Positions 15,585 through 23,722 of a stretch of 64,000 nt of DNA are shown in pieces. The position numbers and the translations under genes were made by a program. The DNA comes from W1P20-047 sp045118335 (lineage in GTDB: Bacteria; Actinomycetota; Coriobacteriia; Coriobacteriales; Eggerthellaceae). The stretch is taken from assembly GCA_045118335.1 (NCBI GenBank), contig JBGUXY010000027.1:31085-95084 (forward strand), read 5' to 3'. Every line of letters starts with the position of its first letter. The stretch's first letter is position 1. The notes beneath the pieces were generated by a model, which did not search any database, had not been told where the DNA came from, and saw only the letters and a list, made by a program, of their open reading frames with translations.

Positions 15585-17111
15585 CTACCGCCTCCAGCTA
15601 GCTCCCATGATGCATGCACCCACCACAATCCCCGTGGCAACGAGCGCAATGGAAACCCGGTTTGCCGCAGCACGAACGTCTTTCGAGAGCTGCTCGGTGG
15701 CCGACAGCTGCATGCCGATCTTCACGTGGCCCTTCTGCACCATGTCGAGCGTCTGGTTGATGCGCATGGGCAAAGACGCCATGGCCGCCGCGCTGTCCAT
15801 GGTCTGGCCAGCGAGGCTGGCAGCCGCCCGGCGCAGACTGTTCGGATCGAAGCTTGACTTCAGGTATTCCACGAGCACCGACATGATGTTGAGCCTTGGA
15901 GAGATGTGGTGAATCGTGCCTTCGAGCGTCACCAAGCCGCGGCCCAAGTTGGTAAGGAACGGGTCAACGTCCATACCGACGTCGGAAATCGACGTGGTGA
16001 GCGATGTAATGAGCGCGCCCGTGTCGAATTCCTCCAAGTCGACATCGATGAACTGCCCGGTTACGTCTTCGCACAATTCGAGCAGCTGCGCATGGTCGAT
16101 AGGCCCCGTGGGCGTGGCCACCTTCAGCACCGATCGCTTCAGCCCGTAGGTGTCGCCTTTCACGAGCGCCAGAATAAGCCCCTTCAGCGTTTCGCGCTGG
16201 GAACTGGTCATCGTGCCCATCATGCCGAAGTCGATCCATTCGATGCCGTTATCATCGGTCACCATGACGTTGCCGGCATGCGGGTCGGCGTGGTAGAAGC
16301 CGTCTTCCATCATCTGTTGCATGTAGTTGCTGGCCACCAGATACGCGATTTCGTCGCGCTCTTCGTCGGTTTTGCCCATCTCGCCTATTCTTTCGGCTGG
16401 CGGGGCGGAAACGAAGTCCTCGGTGAGGATGGCGCTCGTGGAGTATTCGCGGTAGCACCTGGGACTGGTCACCTTTTCGCGCTGCTCGTTGTTCGCATAG
16501 AAGCGATCGAGGTTCGCCTCCTCGTTGGCGAAGTCGAGCTCCTCCATCGAGGTCTTGATGAGCTCGGCGACCAGATCCTTCAGCGACAGGCCGCCCTTGC
16601 CCTTGTTCACCAGGTCGAGCATTTCGACCAGGCGCTCGAGTATGGCAAGGTCGTTGGTCACGGTCTCCACGATGCCTGGGCGTTGTACCTTGACGGCTAC
16701 CACCTCTCCAGTGGGCAGCTCGGCACGATGCACCTGGGCAATGGATGCAGAACCCAACGGCACTTCGTCGAATGTGGCGAAGAGCTCGTCTATGGGCTTG
16801 CCCAGTTCGGTTTCGACCTGGGATTTTACATCGGAGAAATAGAGCGGGCGAGCATTCGTGCGCAGTTCGCCGAGCGCTTCGCAGTACTCCATGGGCAACA
16901 CGTCGGGATGCGTCGAGGCGATTTGCCCAAGCTTCACGAACGTCGTACCCAGATCCTGGATAAGATCGACCGCCATATCGGGAGTGAGGCCGTCTTTTAG
17001 GTCGTACTTCTTGACGATGGATAGAATTTCTCTGAACCGCGCCTGCGATGCCGCCTTTTCCTCCTTCGTCCTCCTGCGTGCCATCTTCATCAAAAGACTG
17101 ATGTCTGCCAT
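15585..17111 (-). CDS. ABC1/UbiB-family atypical kinase
   Basis: 508 residues; AAGGAGG precedes the ATG at 17111. The signature KxGQ is present (FVKLGQIAS), followed by the Ala-rich loop (GSASIAQVHRA), the ATP lysine in VVAVKVQRPG, the catalytic HADPHAGNVMV and the metal motif WIDFGMMG. One or two C-terminal hydrophobic segments (ISIALVATGIVVGACIMG) anchor it in the membrane, as in UbiB and COQ8. In quinone producers it supports lipid-quinone biosynthesis; here no quinone genes are adjacent, so the client is unknown. Stops 81 bases downstream of the leftward deacetylase start region and reads in the same direction. Confidence 0.93.
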   Translation of the reverse strand: MADISLLMKMARRRTKEEKAASQARFREILSIVKKYDLKDGLTPDMAVDLIQDLGTTFVKLGQIASTHPDVLPMEYCEALGELRTNARPLYFSDVKSQVETELGKPIDELFATFDEVPLGSASIAQVHRAELPTGEVVAVKVQRPGIVETVTNDLAILERLVEMLDLVNKGKGGLSLKDLVAELIKTSMEELDFANEEANLDRFYANNEQREKVTSPRCYREYSTSAILTEDFVSAPPAERIGEMGKTDEERDEIAYLVASNYMQQMMEDGFYHADPHAGNVMVTDDNGIEWIDFGMMGTMTSSQRETLKGLILALVKGDTYGLKRSVLKVATPTGPIDHAQLLELCEDVTGQFIDVDLEEFDTGALITSLTTSISDVGMDVDPFLTNLGRGLVTLEGTIHHISPRLNIMSVLVEYLKSSFDPNSLRRAAASLAGQTMDSAAAMASLPMRINQTLDMVQKGHVKIGMQLSATEQLSKDVRAAANRVSIALVATGIVVGACIMGASWRR

Positions 17112-17191
17112 ACCCGAATACCTCCTTGATCCTGCCTATCCTTGAATCATGCACTTAAGTGTACGACTTTCACGAGCTGAATGTTTCATCG

Positions 17192-18841
17192 CTAATTGCT
17201 TGTTTCGTGATGGGCAACCATCGTGGAACGGTCGATTGCCTTGAACTCGTACCCGAGCGATTGGTAGTGCTCGATGATGCGCGGCAAGGCCTCCACGGTC
17301 GTCTGCTTGGTTTCGGAATCGTGCATGAGCAACACGATGTTTTCCTCCTGCGTGGGCTCGGTGGCAAAACCTACGATCTCTTCGGTTGTGTGCACGTCGC
17401 CATCACCCACCGACATGTTCCAATCGTAATACTGGTAGCCCTTGTTTTGCACCGATTCGACAAGCGTGGTCATGATGCCAGGAGCGTATTGTGCCGAAAT
17501 GGTGTTCGATGAGCCTCCGGGGAAGCGGATGAAACAGGGAACGTATCCAATCTGTTCTTCCACGATTGCGGCTATCTTGTCTAAATCGGCGTAATACGCA
17601 TCCACCGATGAGTACACGTCCGAGTATTGGTGCGAATAGGTGTGCATCCCGATTGTGTGGCCTCTGTTGTACGCTTCCCTGATCATGGGGTAATACGCGG
17701 GGTCTATGCCTACTACGAAAAACGTGGCCTTGCAATCGTATTTGTCGAGGATGTCGAGCACCGCCTGAGTGTTTTTCGAGGGACCGTCGTCAATGGTAAG
17801 ATAAACCGTCTTGTGCCCATTGCTCTTGTAGTTCCAATCGGTGCGGGCGGGATCGACAGCGAAGTCCTTGTTTCGCCAGGCAAGATCTGAAACCTCGGCT
17901 TCCAAGTCATCCACATCCAAAGCGTCCTGCGCCTGCTCCATTGCCTCCACATCATAGGTTGACGTTGCGTTGGAATCGGCCTGGCTTGCTTCCAACTCGT
18001 GCTCCTGAGCAGGCCCGCGAGTTCCGTCTTGAATGGCTTGGGAATGCAGAATGCCCCAGATGGGGTCCGGCATCGAAAGCCCCATGCTATTGGCTAGAAA
18101 AGATGCCGCCAAGCCCACAACCGCAAGAAGCAGAAGACATGCAACTGCCGCCCGCATCACCCGGTGCTTCTTCGCCGCGGGAATTGTCACCACCCGTGCG
18201 TTTTCGGGGCGCGGCCTTTGCCCGCTCCCCTTCGCGGCTGCCGTGTCCTTTCTGGGGTTTGCCATCGTGCGTGCGCTTTCGGGGCGCGGCCTTTGCCCGC
18301 TCCCCCTCGCAGCGGTCGTGTCCCTTCTGGGGCTCGCCGCCGTGCGTGCGCTCTCGGGCCGCGGCCTTTGCCCGCTCTCCCTCGCGCTGGCCGTGTTCCT
18401 TCTGGTAGTCGGGTTCCTTTTGGAATCTGCCTTCGCCCGCGAACCCTCGGGGCGCCGCCTTTGCCCGCTCCCCCTCGCGGCGGCCGTGTCCCTCCGAGGG
18501 GCTGCCGTTGCTCGCGAACCCTCGGGCCGCCGACCCCGCCCGTTCTTTCCACGAACAGACGTATTCTCCCGGGGAGCTGCCGTCGTCCGAGAACCTTCGG
18601 GCCGCCGACCCTGCCCGCTCTCTTTTGCGGCGGTTGTGTTCCTTCTGGGGCCTGCCGTCGTGCGTGCGCTTTCGGGCCGCGGCTTTTGTCCGCTCCTTCT
18701 TTCGACGGCTTCGCTTTCTTGCGTCGAGCGCCCTTTGCCGCGAATGGAAGACAAGTGCTCGCGTCGCTCATCTTTGCGAGCTTGCCTTCTTCTTTGCTCT
18801 TCCCGAACGCTTGGTCTGCGTTTCTGCGATCCAGGTGGCAT
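17192..18841 (-). CDS. Polysaccharide deacetylase with repeat-built basic cytoplasmic tail
   Basis: 549 residues, start ATG at 18841. Residues 1-225 are Arg/Pro/Ala/Ser-rich and include seven near-copies of a 25-residue unit (SGQRPRPESAR then an alanine/proline/arginine tail) from 50 to 226. A membrane helix follows (about 229-251). The outer NodB domain has the Asp pair at 351-352 (TIDDGPS), zinc histidines 400 and 404 (HTYSH), the RFPGG motif at 439-443 and LLMHD near the end. It should remove acetyl groups from peptidoglycan or a surface glycan. The long positively charged tail is unlike ordinary deacetylases and may bind nucleic acid or the divisome. Confidence 0.88.
   Translation of the reverse strand: MPPGSQKRRPSVREEQRRRQARKDERREHLSSIRGKGRSTQESEAVERRSGQKPRPESARTTAGPRRNTTAAKESGQGRRPEGSRTTAAPRENTSVRGKNGRGRRPEGSRATAAPRRDTAAARGSGQRRRPEGSRAKADSKRNPTTRRNTASARESGQRPRPESARTAASPRRDTTAARGSGQRPRPESARTMANPRKDTAAAKGSGQRPRPENARVVTIPAAKKHRVMRAAVACLLLLAVVGLAASFLANSMGLSMPDPIWGILHSQAIQDGTRGPAQEHELEASQADSNATSTYDVEAMEQAQDALDVDDLEAEVSDLAWRNKDFAVDPARTDWNYKSNGHKTVYLTIDDGPSKNTQAVLDILDKYDCKATFFVVGIDPAYYPMIREAYNRGHTIGMHTYSHQYSDVYSSVDAYYADLDKIAAIVEEQIGYVPCFIRFPGGSSNTISAQYAPGIMTTLVESVQNKGYQYYDWNMSVGDGDVHTTEEIVGFATEPTQEENIVLLMHDSETKQTTVEALPRIIEHYQSLGYEFKAIDRSTMVAHHETSN
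18164..18694 (-). repeat. In-frame tandem repeats of about 75 bp in the deacetylase tail
   Basis: Seven units of 25 codons encode the cytoplasmic tail; the fourth carries a six-codon insertion and the last is truncated. Copies differ at synonymous and non-synonymous positions, which indicates old duplication followed by drift. The periodic sequence also keeps the opposite strand open for more than 200 codons, which produces spurious overlapping frames. Confidence 0.75.
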
Positions 18842-19018
18842 GCGCCCTCGTTCCTATTTGCTGCATTTTTGGCATGAATACCTGTTGACCTGGATTGTCT
18901 CGCTAAAACGCGAATATGACAATGGCATGCGCTCAATTTGGCAAAACGCGGTGTTTTCCCTATGGGAAGAAAGGTGCGAGTTGTAGCGTGTGCGTGCTGT
19001 GTCATCGGGGCATTTAGG

Positions 19019-19046
19019 TTGCCGACCGCGCGAAGCGTGGTAGTAT
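19019..19046 (+). promoter_or_regulatory. Probable thrS promoter
   Basis: TTGCCG (19019-19024) and TAGTAT (19041-19046) have a 16-base spacer and stand about 40 bases before the start codon. No T-box features (stem with specifier loop, TGG-containing antiterminator) are seen in the short leader. Confidence 0.4.
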
Positions 19047-19085
19047 TTCAGGGCATATGTTTCAATCTGATACGAAGAGGTACCG

Positions 19086-20846
19086 ATGAAGGTTCTGTAT
19101 AACGACGGCCGCGTCGACGAATGCCCTGAAGGCGAGGAGCTCGAGGTCCTGCGCCATTCCGCAGCGCATATCATGGCCCAGGCCGTAAAAAGACTGTATC
19201 CCCATGCCGACTTCGGTTACGGCCCCGCTACCGATAACGGCTTCTACTACGACATCGACCTGGGCGACACGAAGATCTCGGAAGAGGACTTCGCCGCCAT
19301 CGAGGCCGAAATGCGCAAGATCTGCAAGGAAAACCTGAAGTTTTCCACCTTCGAGCTTCCGCGCGAGGAAGCCGTCGCTCTCATGGAAGAACGCCAGGAA
19401 AAGTACAAGGTGGAGCACATCGGCGACCTGGACGAAGATGCGCGCATCACGTTTTACCAGCAGGGCGAGTACATCGACATGTGCGTGGGACCCCATCTGC
19501 TCTACACAAAGGCGCTGAAGGCATTCAAGCTCACCGCCACCTCTGGTGCGTACTGGAAGGGCGACAAAGACAACAAGATGCTCACCCGCATCAACGGCAT
19601 CGCCTTCCCCACCAAAGACGAGCTGGCCGAATACGAGCGCATCCAAGCCGAAGCCGCCAAGCGCGACCACCGCAAGATCGGCCAGGAGATGGAGCTGTTC
19701 ATGTTCGCCGAAGAGGGCCCGGGCTTCCCGTTCTGGCTGCCCAATGGCACGCTGTTGAAAAACGCTCTCATCAACTACTGGCACGAGATGATGGCGCGTT
19801 ACAACTACGACGAAGTGGAAACCCCGCAGATCCTGAGCCGCACGCTGTGGGAAACTTCCGGACATTGGGACCACTACAAGGACAATATGTACACGACGGT
19901 CATCGACGACGAAGACTACGCCGTGAAGCCCATGAACTGCCCCGGTGCCTGCCTTATCTACAAGAGCAAGCCGCGCAGCTACCGGGACCTGCCGCTGAAG
20001 CTAGCCGAAGCGGGCCACGACCACCGTCACGAGCTGAAAGGCGCCCTGCACGGGCTGTTCCGCGTGCGCGCGTTCACGCAAGACGATGGTCACATCTTCA
20101 TCACGCCCGAGCAGATCACCGATATGGTGCTGGAGACGGCAGAGCTCTTCGACGAGTACTACCACCAGTTCGGCTTCGAATACCACGTGGAGCTGTCCAC
20201 CCGCCCCGATGACTCGATGGGCTCCGACGAGGACTGGGAACGCGCCGAAGACGGCCTGCGCGAGGCCTTGGAGAAGCTGGGCAAGGACTACACCCTGAAC
20301 GAGGGCGACGGCGCCTTCTATGGCCCGAAAATCGACTTCCACCTGAACGACTGCCTGGGACGCACCTGGCAGTGTGGCACCATCCAGCTCGACTTCCAGC
20401 TGCCGCAGAACTTCGAGCTGGAATACACCGGCGCCGACGGCGCGAAGCACCAGCCCATCATGATCCACCGAGCGGGCTTTGGAAGCTTCGAGCGCTTCAT
20501 CGGCATGCTCGTGGAGCAGTACGCGGGCAAGTTCCCCGTGTGGCTGGCTCCGTGCCAGGTGAAGGTGCTGCCCGTGTCCGAAAAGACCCGCGAGTACGCC
20601 AAGGAAGTGGGCGCTGCGCTGCGCGCCGCCGGCGTGCGCGCCGTGGTGGACGAGCGCGACGAGAAGATCGGCTACAAGATCCGCGAAGCACGCGGCGTCG
20701 ACCGCGTGCCTTACATGCTCATCTTGGGCGAGCAGGAGCGCGACGGCGGTTTTATTTCCGTGCGCGACCGCACGAACGAGACCGTGCAGAGCACCTTGGA
20801 AGACTTCTTGGCAAAGATCATGGCTGAAATCCGCGACCGCGCATAG
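19086..20846 (+). CDS. thrS: Threonine-tRNA ligase lacking the TGS domain
   Basis: 586 residues; AGAGG 6 bases before the ATG. The protein starts almost directly with the editing domain (HSAAH, His24 and His28; the partner MCVGPH near 130) and then the class II catalytic core: MNCPGACLIY, HRHELKGALHGLFRVRAFTQDD, and HRAGFGSFERF with the anticodon-binding domain after it (VLPVSEKT). Most bacterial ThrRS have about 640 residues with an N-terminal TGS domain, which is missing here. It charges tRNA-Thr and hydrolyses mischarged Ser-tRNA-Thr. A hairpin terminator follows at 20914. Confidence 0.97.
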   Translation: MKVLYNDGRVDECPEGEELEVLRHSAAHIMAQAVKRLYPHADFGYGPATDNGFYYDIDLGDTKISEEDFAAIEAEMRKICKENLKFSTFELPREEAVALMEERQEKYKVEHIGDLDEDARITFYQQGEYIDMCVGPHLLYTKALKAFKLTATSGAYWKGDKDNKMLTRINGIAFPTKDELAEYERIQAEAAKRDHRKIGQEMELFMFAEEGPGFPFWLPNGTLLKNALINYWHEMMARYNYDEVETPQILSRTLWETSGHWDHYKDNMYTTVIDDEDYAVKPMNCPGACLIYKSKPRSYRDLPLKLAEAGHDHRHELKGALHGLFRVRAFTQDDGHIFITPEQITDMVLETAELFDEYYHQFGFEYHVELSTRPDDSMGSDEDWERAEDGLREALEKLGKDYTLNEGDGAFYGPKIDFHLNDCLGRTWQCGTIQLDFQLPQNFELEYTGADGAKHQPIMIHRAGFGSFERFIGMLVEQYAGKFPVWLAPCQVKVLPVSEKTREYAKEVGAALRAAGVRAVVDERDEKIGYKIREARGVDRVPYMLILGEQERDGGFISVRDRTNETVQSTLEDFLAKIMAEIRDRA

Positions 20847-20913
20847 GTTTATAAACCACACCATAGATTCGTCAAGAACCGTTAAGCCTGCGCAAGGGCG
20901 AAAAGAAAATGGC

Positions 20914-20947
20914 AATCGGCCCCGAAACAAACGTTTCGGGGCCGATT
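20914..20947. terminator. 15-bp hairpin after thrS
   Basis: AATCGGCCCCGAAAC (20914-20928) pairs perfectly with 20933-20947 across a 4-base loop, 67 bases after the thrS stop. No T-run follows. Its outer ten base pairs are identical to the hairpin at 168-200. Confidence 0.6.
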
Positions 20948-21011
20948 CGCATTCAGCATCACATGCGAAACGGACATGAGAAATGGGAAGTGAGAAATGG
21001 GGACGGAAGTG

Positions 21012-21110
21012 AGAAATGGGGACGGGTGCGTTTTATCATTTTCCGTCTCAAAACAAAATGACGTTATTCCCCTTGGCAACAAATGATGAAAAGAACCCGT
21101 CCCTATTTCT
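21012..21110. repeat. 99-bp inverted-repeat element
   Basis: The left arm starts AGAAATGGGGACGGGT (21012-21027) and the right arm, inverted, ends at 21110 with AGAAATAGGGACGGGT on the opposite strand. Pairing continues inward (ATCATTT against AAATGAT) to give about 30 imperfect pairs. A further direct copy of the outer motif, AGAAATGGGGACGG, lies just upstream at about 20993-21006. The rest of the 20847-21268 gap holds the thrS hairpin and nothing else recognisable. Confidence 0.6.
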
Positions 21111-21268
21111 CATGCGTGCAGACTTCGACCGCGACAAAAGGGCTTTGCCAGACGCCATCAAGCATTCGCAACATGTAAACTAAACGACAATGTGCGCAGG
21201 AAACAAGTCTTTCATGAGCGGGAGCTTAGCCCTGCTCACACTGTGATGCTCATGCAAAACCATCGAGG

Positions 21269-21757
21269 CTAGTATTCGATGAAGTCGTACAGGTAGGTCT
21301 TGAGATCGCCAAGCCCTTCGACTTCGTAGCGTGTTGCGGTTCCCGTATACAGGATATCCCCCGCGAAATCGAATTCGAGGACCTCGGTGCTGGTTTCCAG
21401 CTTGAGGGAAAGATCGTCGTCCAATGTATCCATGTTCGTCTTGTCGCCTATCTGCACATCGCGCAGAAGTCGATAGATTTCCTCGATTTCAGCGGAATCT
21501 TCGATTGTCGCCGCTCCCATGCCATCTTCGCTGGCTGTGAAGACCTCGACCTTTTGAATGTCGGCCGCATCAAGCGATTCGAGCGCCTCGAAAGCCTTCA
21601 GTCCAGAGATGGAAGCCGAAGGTGCAGAATCCGAACCCCCTGTGGCATCGGCACCTCCAGAACCGCACGCCACGGCGAGCAGGCATACGAACACCATGCA
21701 GGCAGCAAGCAAGCAGGTCACTATCTTCGGGCGGATGGAACAATTCTTCTTCTGCAT
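21269..21757 (-). CDS. Secreted lipoprotein of unknown function
   Basis: 162 residues from the ATG at 21757 (GAAGGTGG upstream). Signal peptide with a lipobox-like LAVAC around residue 31, then a Gly/Ser/Ala linker and a folded domain of about 110 residues with the pattern IQKVEVFTASEDG, IEEIYRLLRDVQIGDK and a hydrophobic C-terminal strand. It resembles small outward-facing lipoprotein domains without assigned function. It sits 93 bases from another lipoprotein gene and shares its direction. Confidence 0.8.
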   Translation of the reverse strand: MQKKNCSIRPKIVTCLLAACMVFVCLLAVACGSGGADATGGSDSAPSASISGLKAFEALESLDAADIQKVEVFTASEDGMGAATIEDSAEIEEIYRLLRDVQIGDKTNMDTLDDDLSLKLETSTEVLEFDFAGDILYTGTATRYEVEGLGDLKTYLYDFIEY

Positions 21758-21850
21758 AAAGCCACCTTCTTCGGTAACGGTTTCAACATGTCGTTTCGAT
21801 GGAAGCCGCATATACCATGGGCAGATATGGGCACAAAGACAGGCGGGGTC

Positions 21851-22336
21851 TTAGGAGTTGTACACCCGCTCGGGTGGATTCACGAAGTCTGATTCGTCTT
21901 CGAGGAACTGAATCTGCAGGTCTTCGTTCACGTCGAAGACGAAAGTCTGCGTTTCGGCAGGCTTTCCCTCTTCCCAGCTGCGCTCGAGATTGCAGGTGAG
22001 CGTGGCCTTGCCGGGGCCGGCGGCACGCAGCATCACGTAATCGCGCAAAGGACCGCCGTCTATCGGTTCGTCTCCTTCGGTCATGTCGACGGTATCCTGA
22101 GACTGGATAGACAATACGCCTTCCGGCTCTACCGTGCATACCCACTCGTAGCCGGTGCCTGCCGCGTAGTCCAGCGACACCTCAACCGCGCCTTCGGCAT
22201 CAAGTGCCACCACTTCACCAGGATCAGGTTCAGGATCAGCCTTTCCGCCCCCCTTGCCGCATCCGGACATAGCCAACATCATGGCGAACAACATAACAAA
22301 CAGGATAGCTGCAAAACCCGCCGAACGTAAGCGCAT
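21851..22336 (-). CDS. Lipoprotein with chagasin-like (I42) cysteine-protease inhibitor domain
   Basis: 161 residues, ATG at 22336 with GAGAGGGG upstream. A hydrophobic leader ends in the lipobox MSGC. The domain shows the I42 pattern: an early loop AAGTGYEW where chagasins have NPTTGYxW, then GPGKATLTCNLERSWEEG where they have GxxxixxxYxRPWE, and a final beta strand. Chagasins insert these loops into papain-like proteases. The first loop lacks the Asn-Pro and the last lacks the Pro, so inhibition is a family-based inference. A surface location would protect the cell from host or neighbour proteases. Confidence 0.72.
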   Translation of the reverse strand: MRLRSAGFAAILFVMLFAMMLAMSGCGKGGGKADPEPDPGEVVALDAEGAVEVSLDYAAGTGYEWVCTVEPEGVLSIQSQDTVDMTEGDEPIDGGPLRDYVMLRAAGPGKATLTCNLERSWEEGKPAETQTFVFDVNEDLQIQFLEDESDFVNPPERVYNS

Positions 22337-22493
22337 TGTGGGAACCCCTCTCCAAGAAGCTTTCTGGCACCACATAGTATACGATGAAACGGACAACGCA
22401 TTCAAAGACGACGAAGCCAGCAAGACTCGTTCGCCACATATATAGTGCTCGATCCCAAAGCCATGCAAGGCAATGATAGATAGGGCGGCCCTT

Positions 22494-23387
22494 TCAGCGA
22501 ATGCGGCCCTCGGCGCCTTTGTAGGGATGACTGTCAAGCATCCAGGGAGCGTATTCACCCTTGCCTTCGATGAGCTCAGCGATCAGGCGGTCCTTGTCTT
22601 GTGGCAGATTGCCCAGCACGCCCACGGGATTCGAAACATGCATGCCGAAGAAGATGCAATCCTCGACATCGAGATTGCGCACGAGTTCGACTTCTTCGTC
22701 GATGTAGTGTCCCAGGCTTGACTCGGCAAACTCGCCCGACGCCACCAACTTCTGCAGCGGCGTGCCAGCATCCACATGCAAAGGCGAAACGAACAGCAGC
22801 GTGGGACGCACCTCGTTCACGAGCGAAGCGTTTGCGCGGGCGTGCTCTTCCAGGCGCTTTGGCCCAGCGGCCCCGTTTATGATGTTGATGTTGAACGGAA
22901 GCCCTGCCTCGTGAAGGCGCAGCATGCTCTTGCGCGCCTGATCGAGCGTGTAGCCCTTGTTCATGAAGGCGAGCACATCGTCGAGCGCCGACTCCACGCC
23001 GATGTTGATGTCGGCATACCCCGCCGCTGCCAGTTGTGCCAGATCCTCATCGCTTTTCGAAAGAATGTTTTTCACCTGGGCATACGCGCCAATGGTCTTC
23101 ACATTGGGCAGATACTGGCGCACAAGTCGCGCTATTTCCAACAACCGATGGGCAGGCAACGCGAATGCATCGCCATTCACGAGAAACACGCGCTTGGGGC
23201 TGTTCGGGTAGAACTGAGCGACTTCTGCCAGGTCCGCTTCTACCTCTTCGAGTGGCGAAACTGCGAAATCCACCTTCCGGTACATCGAACAGAAAGTGCA
23301 GGCATTATGGCTGCAACCCGTGGTGACCTGCAGCAGCAACGAGTTCGCCTCGTAAGGTGGGCGATACGTGAGACCCGTGAAATGCAT
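22494..23387 (-). CDS. Radical SAM protein
   Basis: 297 residues; AGGAGG before the ATG at 23387. Cysteines 25, 30 and 33 (GCSHNACTFC) form the cluster motif with a CX4CX2C spacing rather than CX3CX2C, as in some related families with GCSxNxCTFC. Later motifs are FLVNGDAFAL and INIGVESALDDVLAFMNKGY (SAM-binding beta strands) and FNINIINGAAG. No accessory cluster or cobalamin domain is evident. The glutaredoxin gene ends 9 bases upstream, so the two are one transcript. The substrate cannot be deduced. Confidence 0.88.
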   Translation of the reverse strand: MHFTGLTYRPPYEANSLLLQVTTGCSHNACTFCSMYRKVDFAVSPLEEVEADLAEVAQFYPNSPKRVFLVNGDAFALPAHRLLEIARLVRQYLPNVKTIGAYAQVKNILSKSDEDLAQLAAAGYADINIGVESALDDVLAFMNKGYTLDQARKSMLRLHEAGLPFNINIINGAAGPKRLEEHARANASLVNEVRPTLLFVSPLHVDAGTPLQKLVASGEFAESSLGHYIDEEVELVRNLDVEDCIFFGMHVSNPVGVLGNLPQDKDRLIAELIEGKGEYAPWMLDSHPYKGAEGRIR

Positions 23388-23396
23388 GCGACCCTC

Positions 23397-23627
23397 CTAA
23401 TGGTTCGCTTTCAACCAGGCAATGATGTCAGAGCTCTCGTAGAGCGGCTCGCCGTCGACGAACAGGCACGGTACCTGCTGCTTGCCACCCACTCGAACCA
23501 GCTGACGGCGGCTGTCCTCGTCACGAAGGATGTCGCGGTAAACGATGTCGTCGCGACCCTGCTTGGCGATGAAATCCATCACGAGCAAACAGTATGGGCA
23601 CGTGTCTTTCTTGAACAGCTCGAGCAT
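23397..23627 (-). CDS. Glutaredoxin-like protein
   Basis: 76 residues from the ATG at 23627 (AAGGAGAG upstream). The active site is CPYC (Cys10, Cys13), followed by the cis-proline QVPCLFVDG and the C-terminal helix SSDIIAWL. Small glutaredoxins of this type reduce disulfides or transfer Fe-S clusters; in anaerobes they often use other thiols than glutathione. Its coupling to a radical SAM gene suggests it could serve that enzyme's cluster or cysteine redox state. Confidence 0.9.
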   Translation of the reverse strand: MLELFKKDTCPYCLLVMDFIAKQGRDDIVYRDILRDEDSRRQLVRVGGKQQVPCLFVDGEPLYESSDIIAWLKANH

Positions 23628-23722
23628 GCTCTCTCTCCTTCGCTTTTCGCGCCCGATTATATGGCATGCACCCGCATGCGACAAACTGCGACGAACATCC
23701 CCGTGCATGAATGCCGGGTCAA

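Noticed and set aside
18033..18986. Rightward gene of 317 codons across the deacetylase tail
   Set aside because: It is the opposite strand of a periodic GC-rich repeat, which leaves frames open by chance; the leftward frame has the conserved deacetylase domain.
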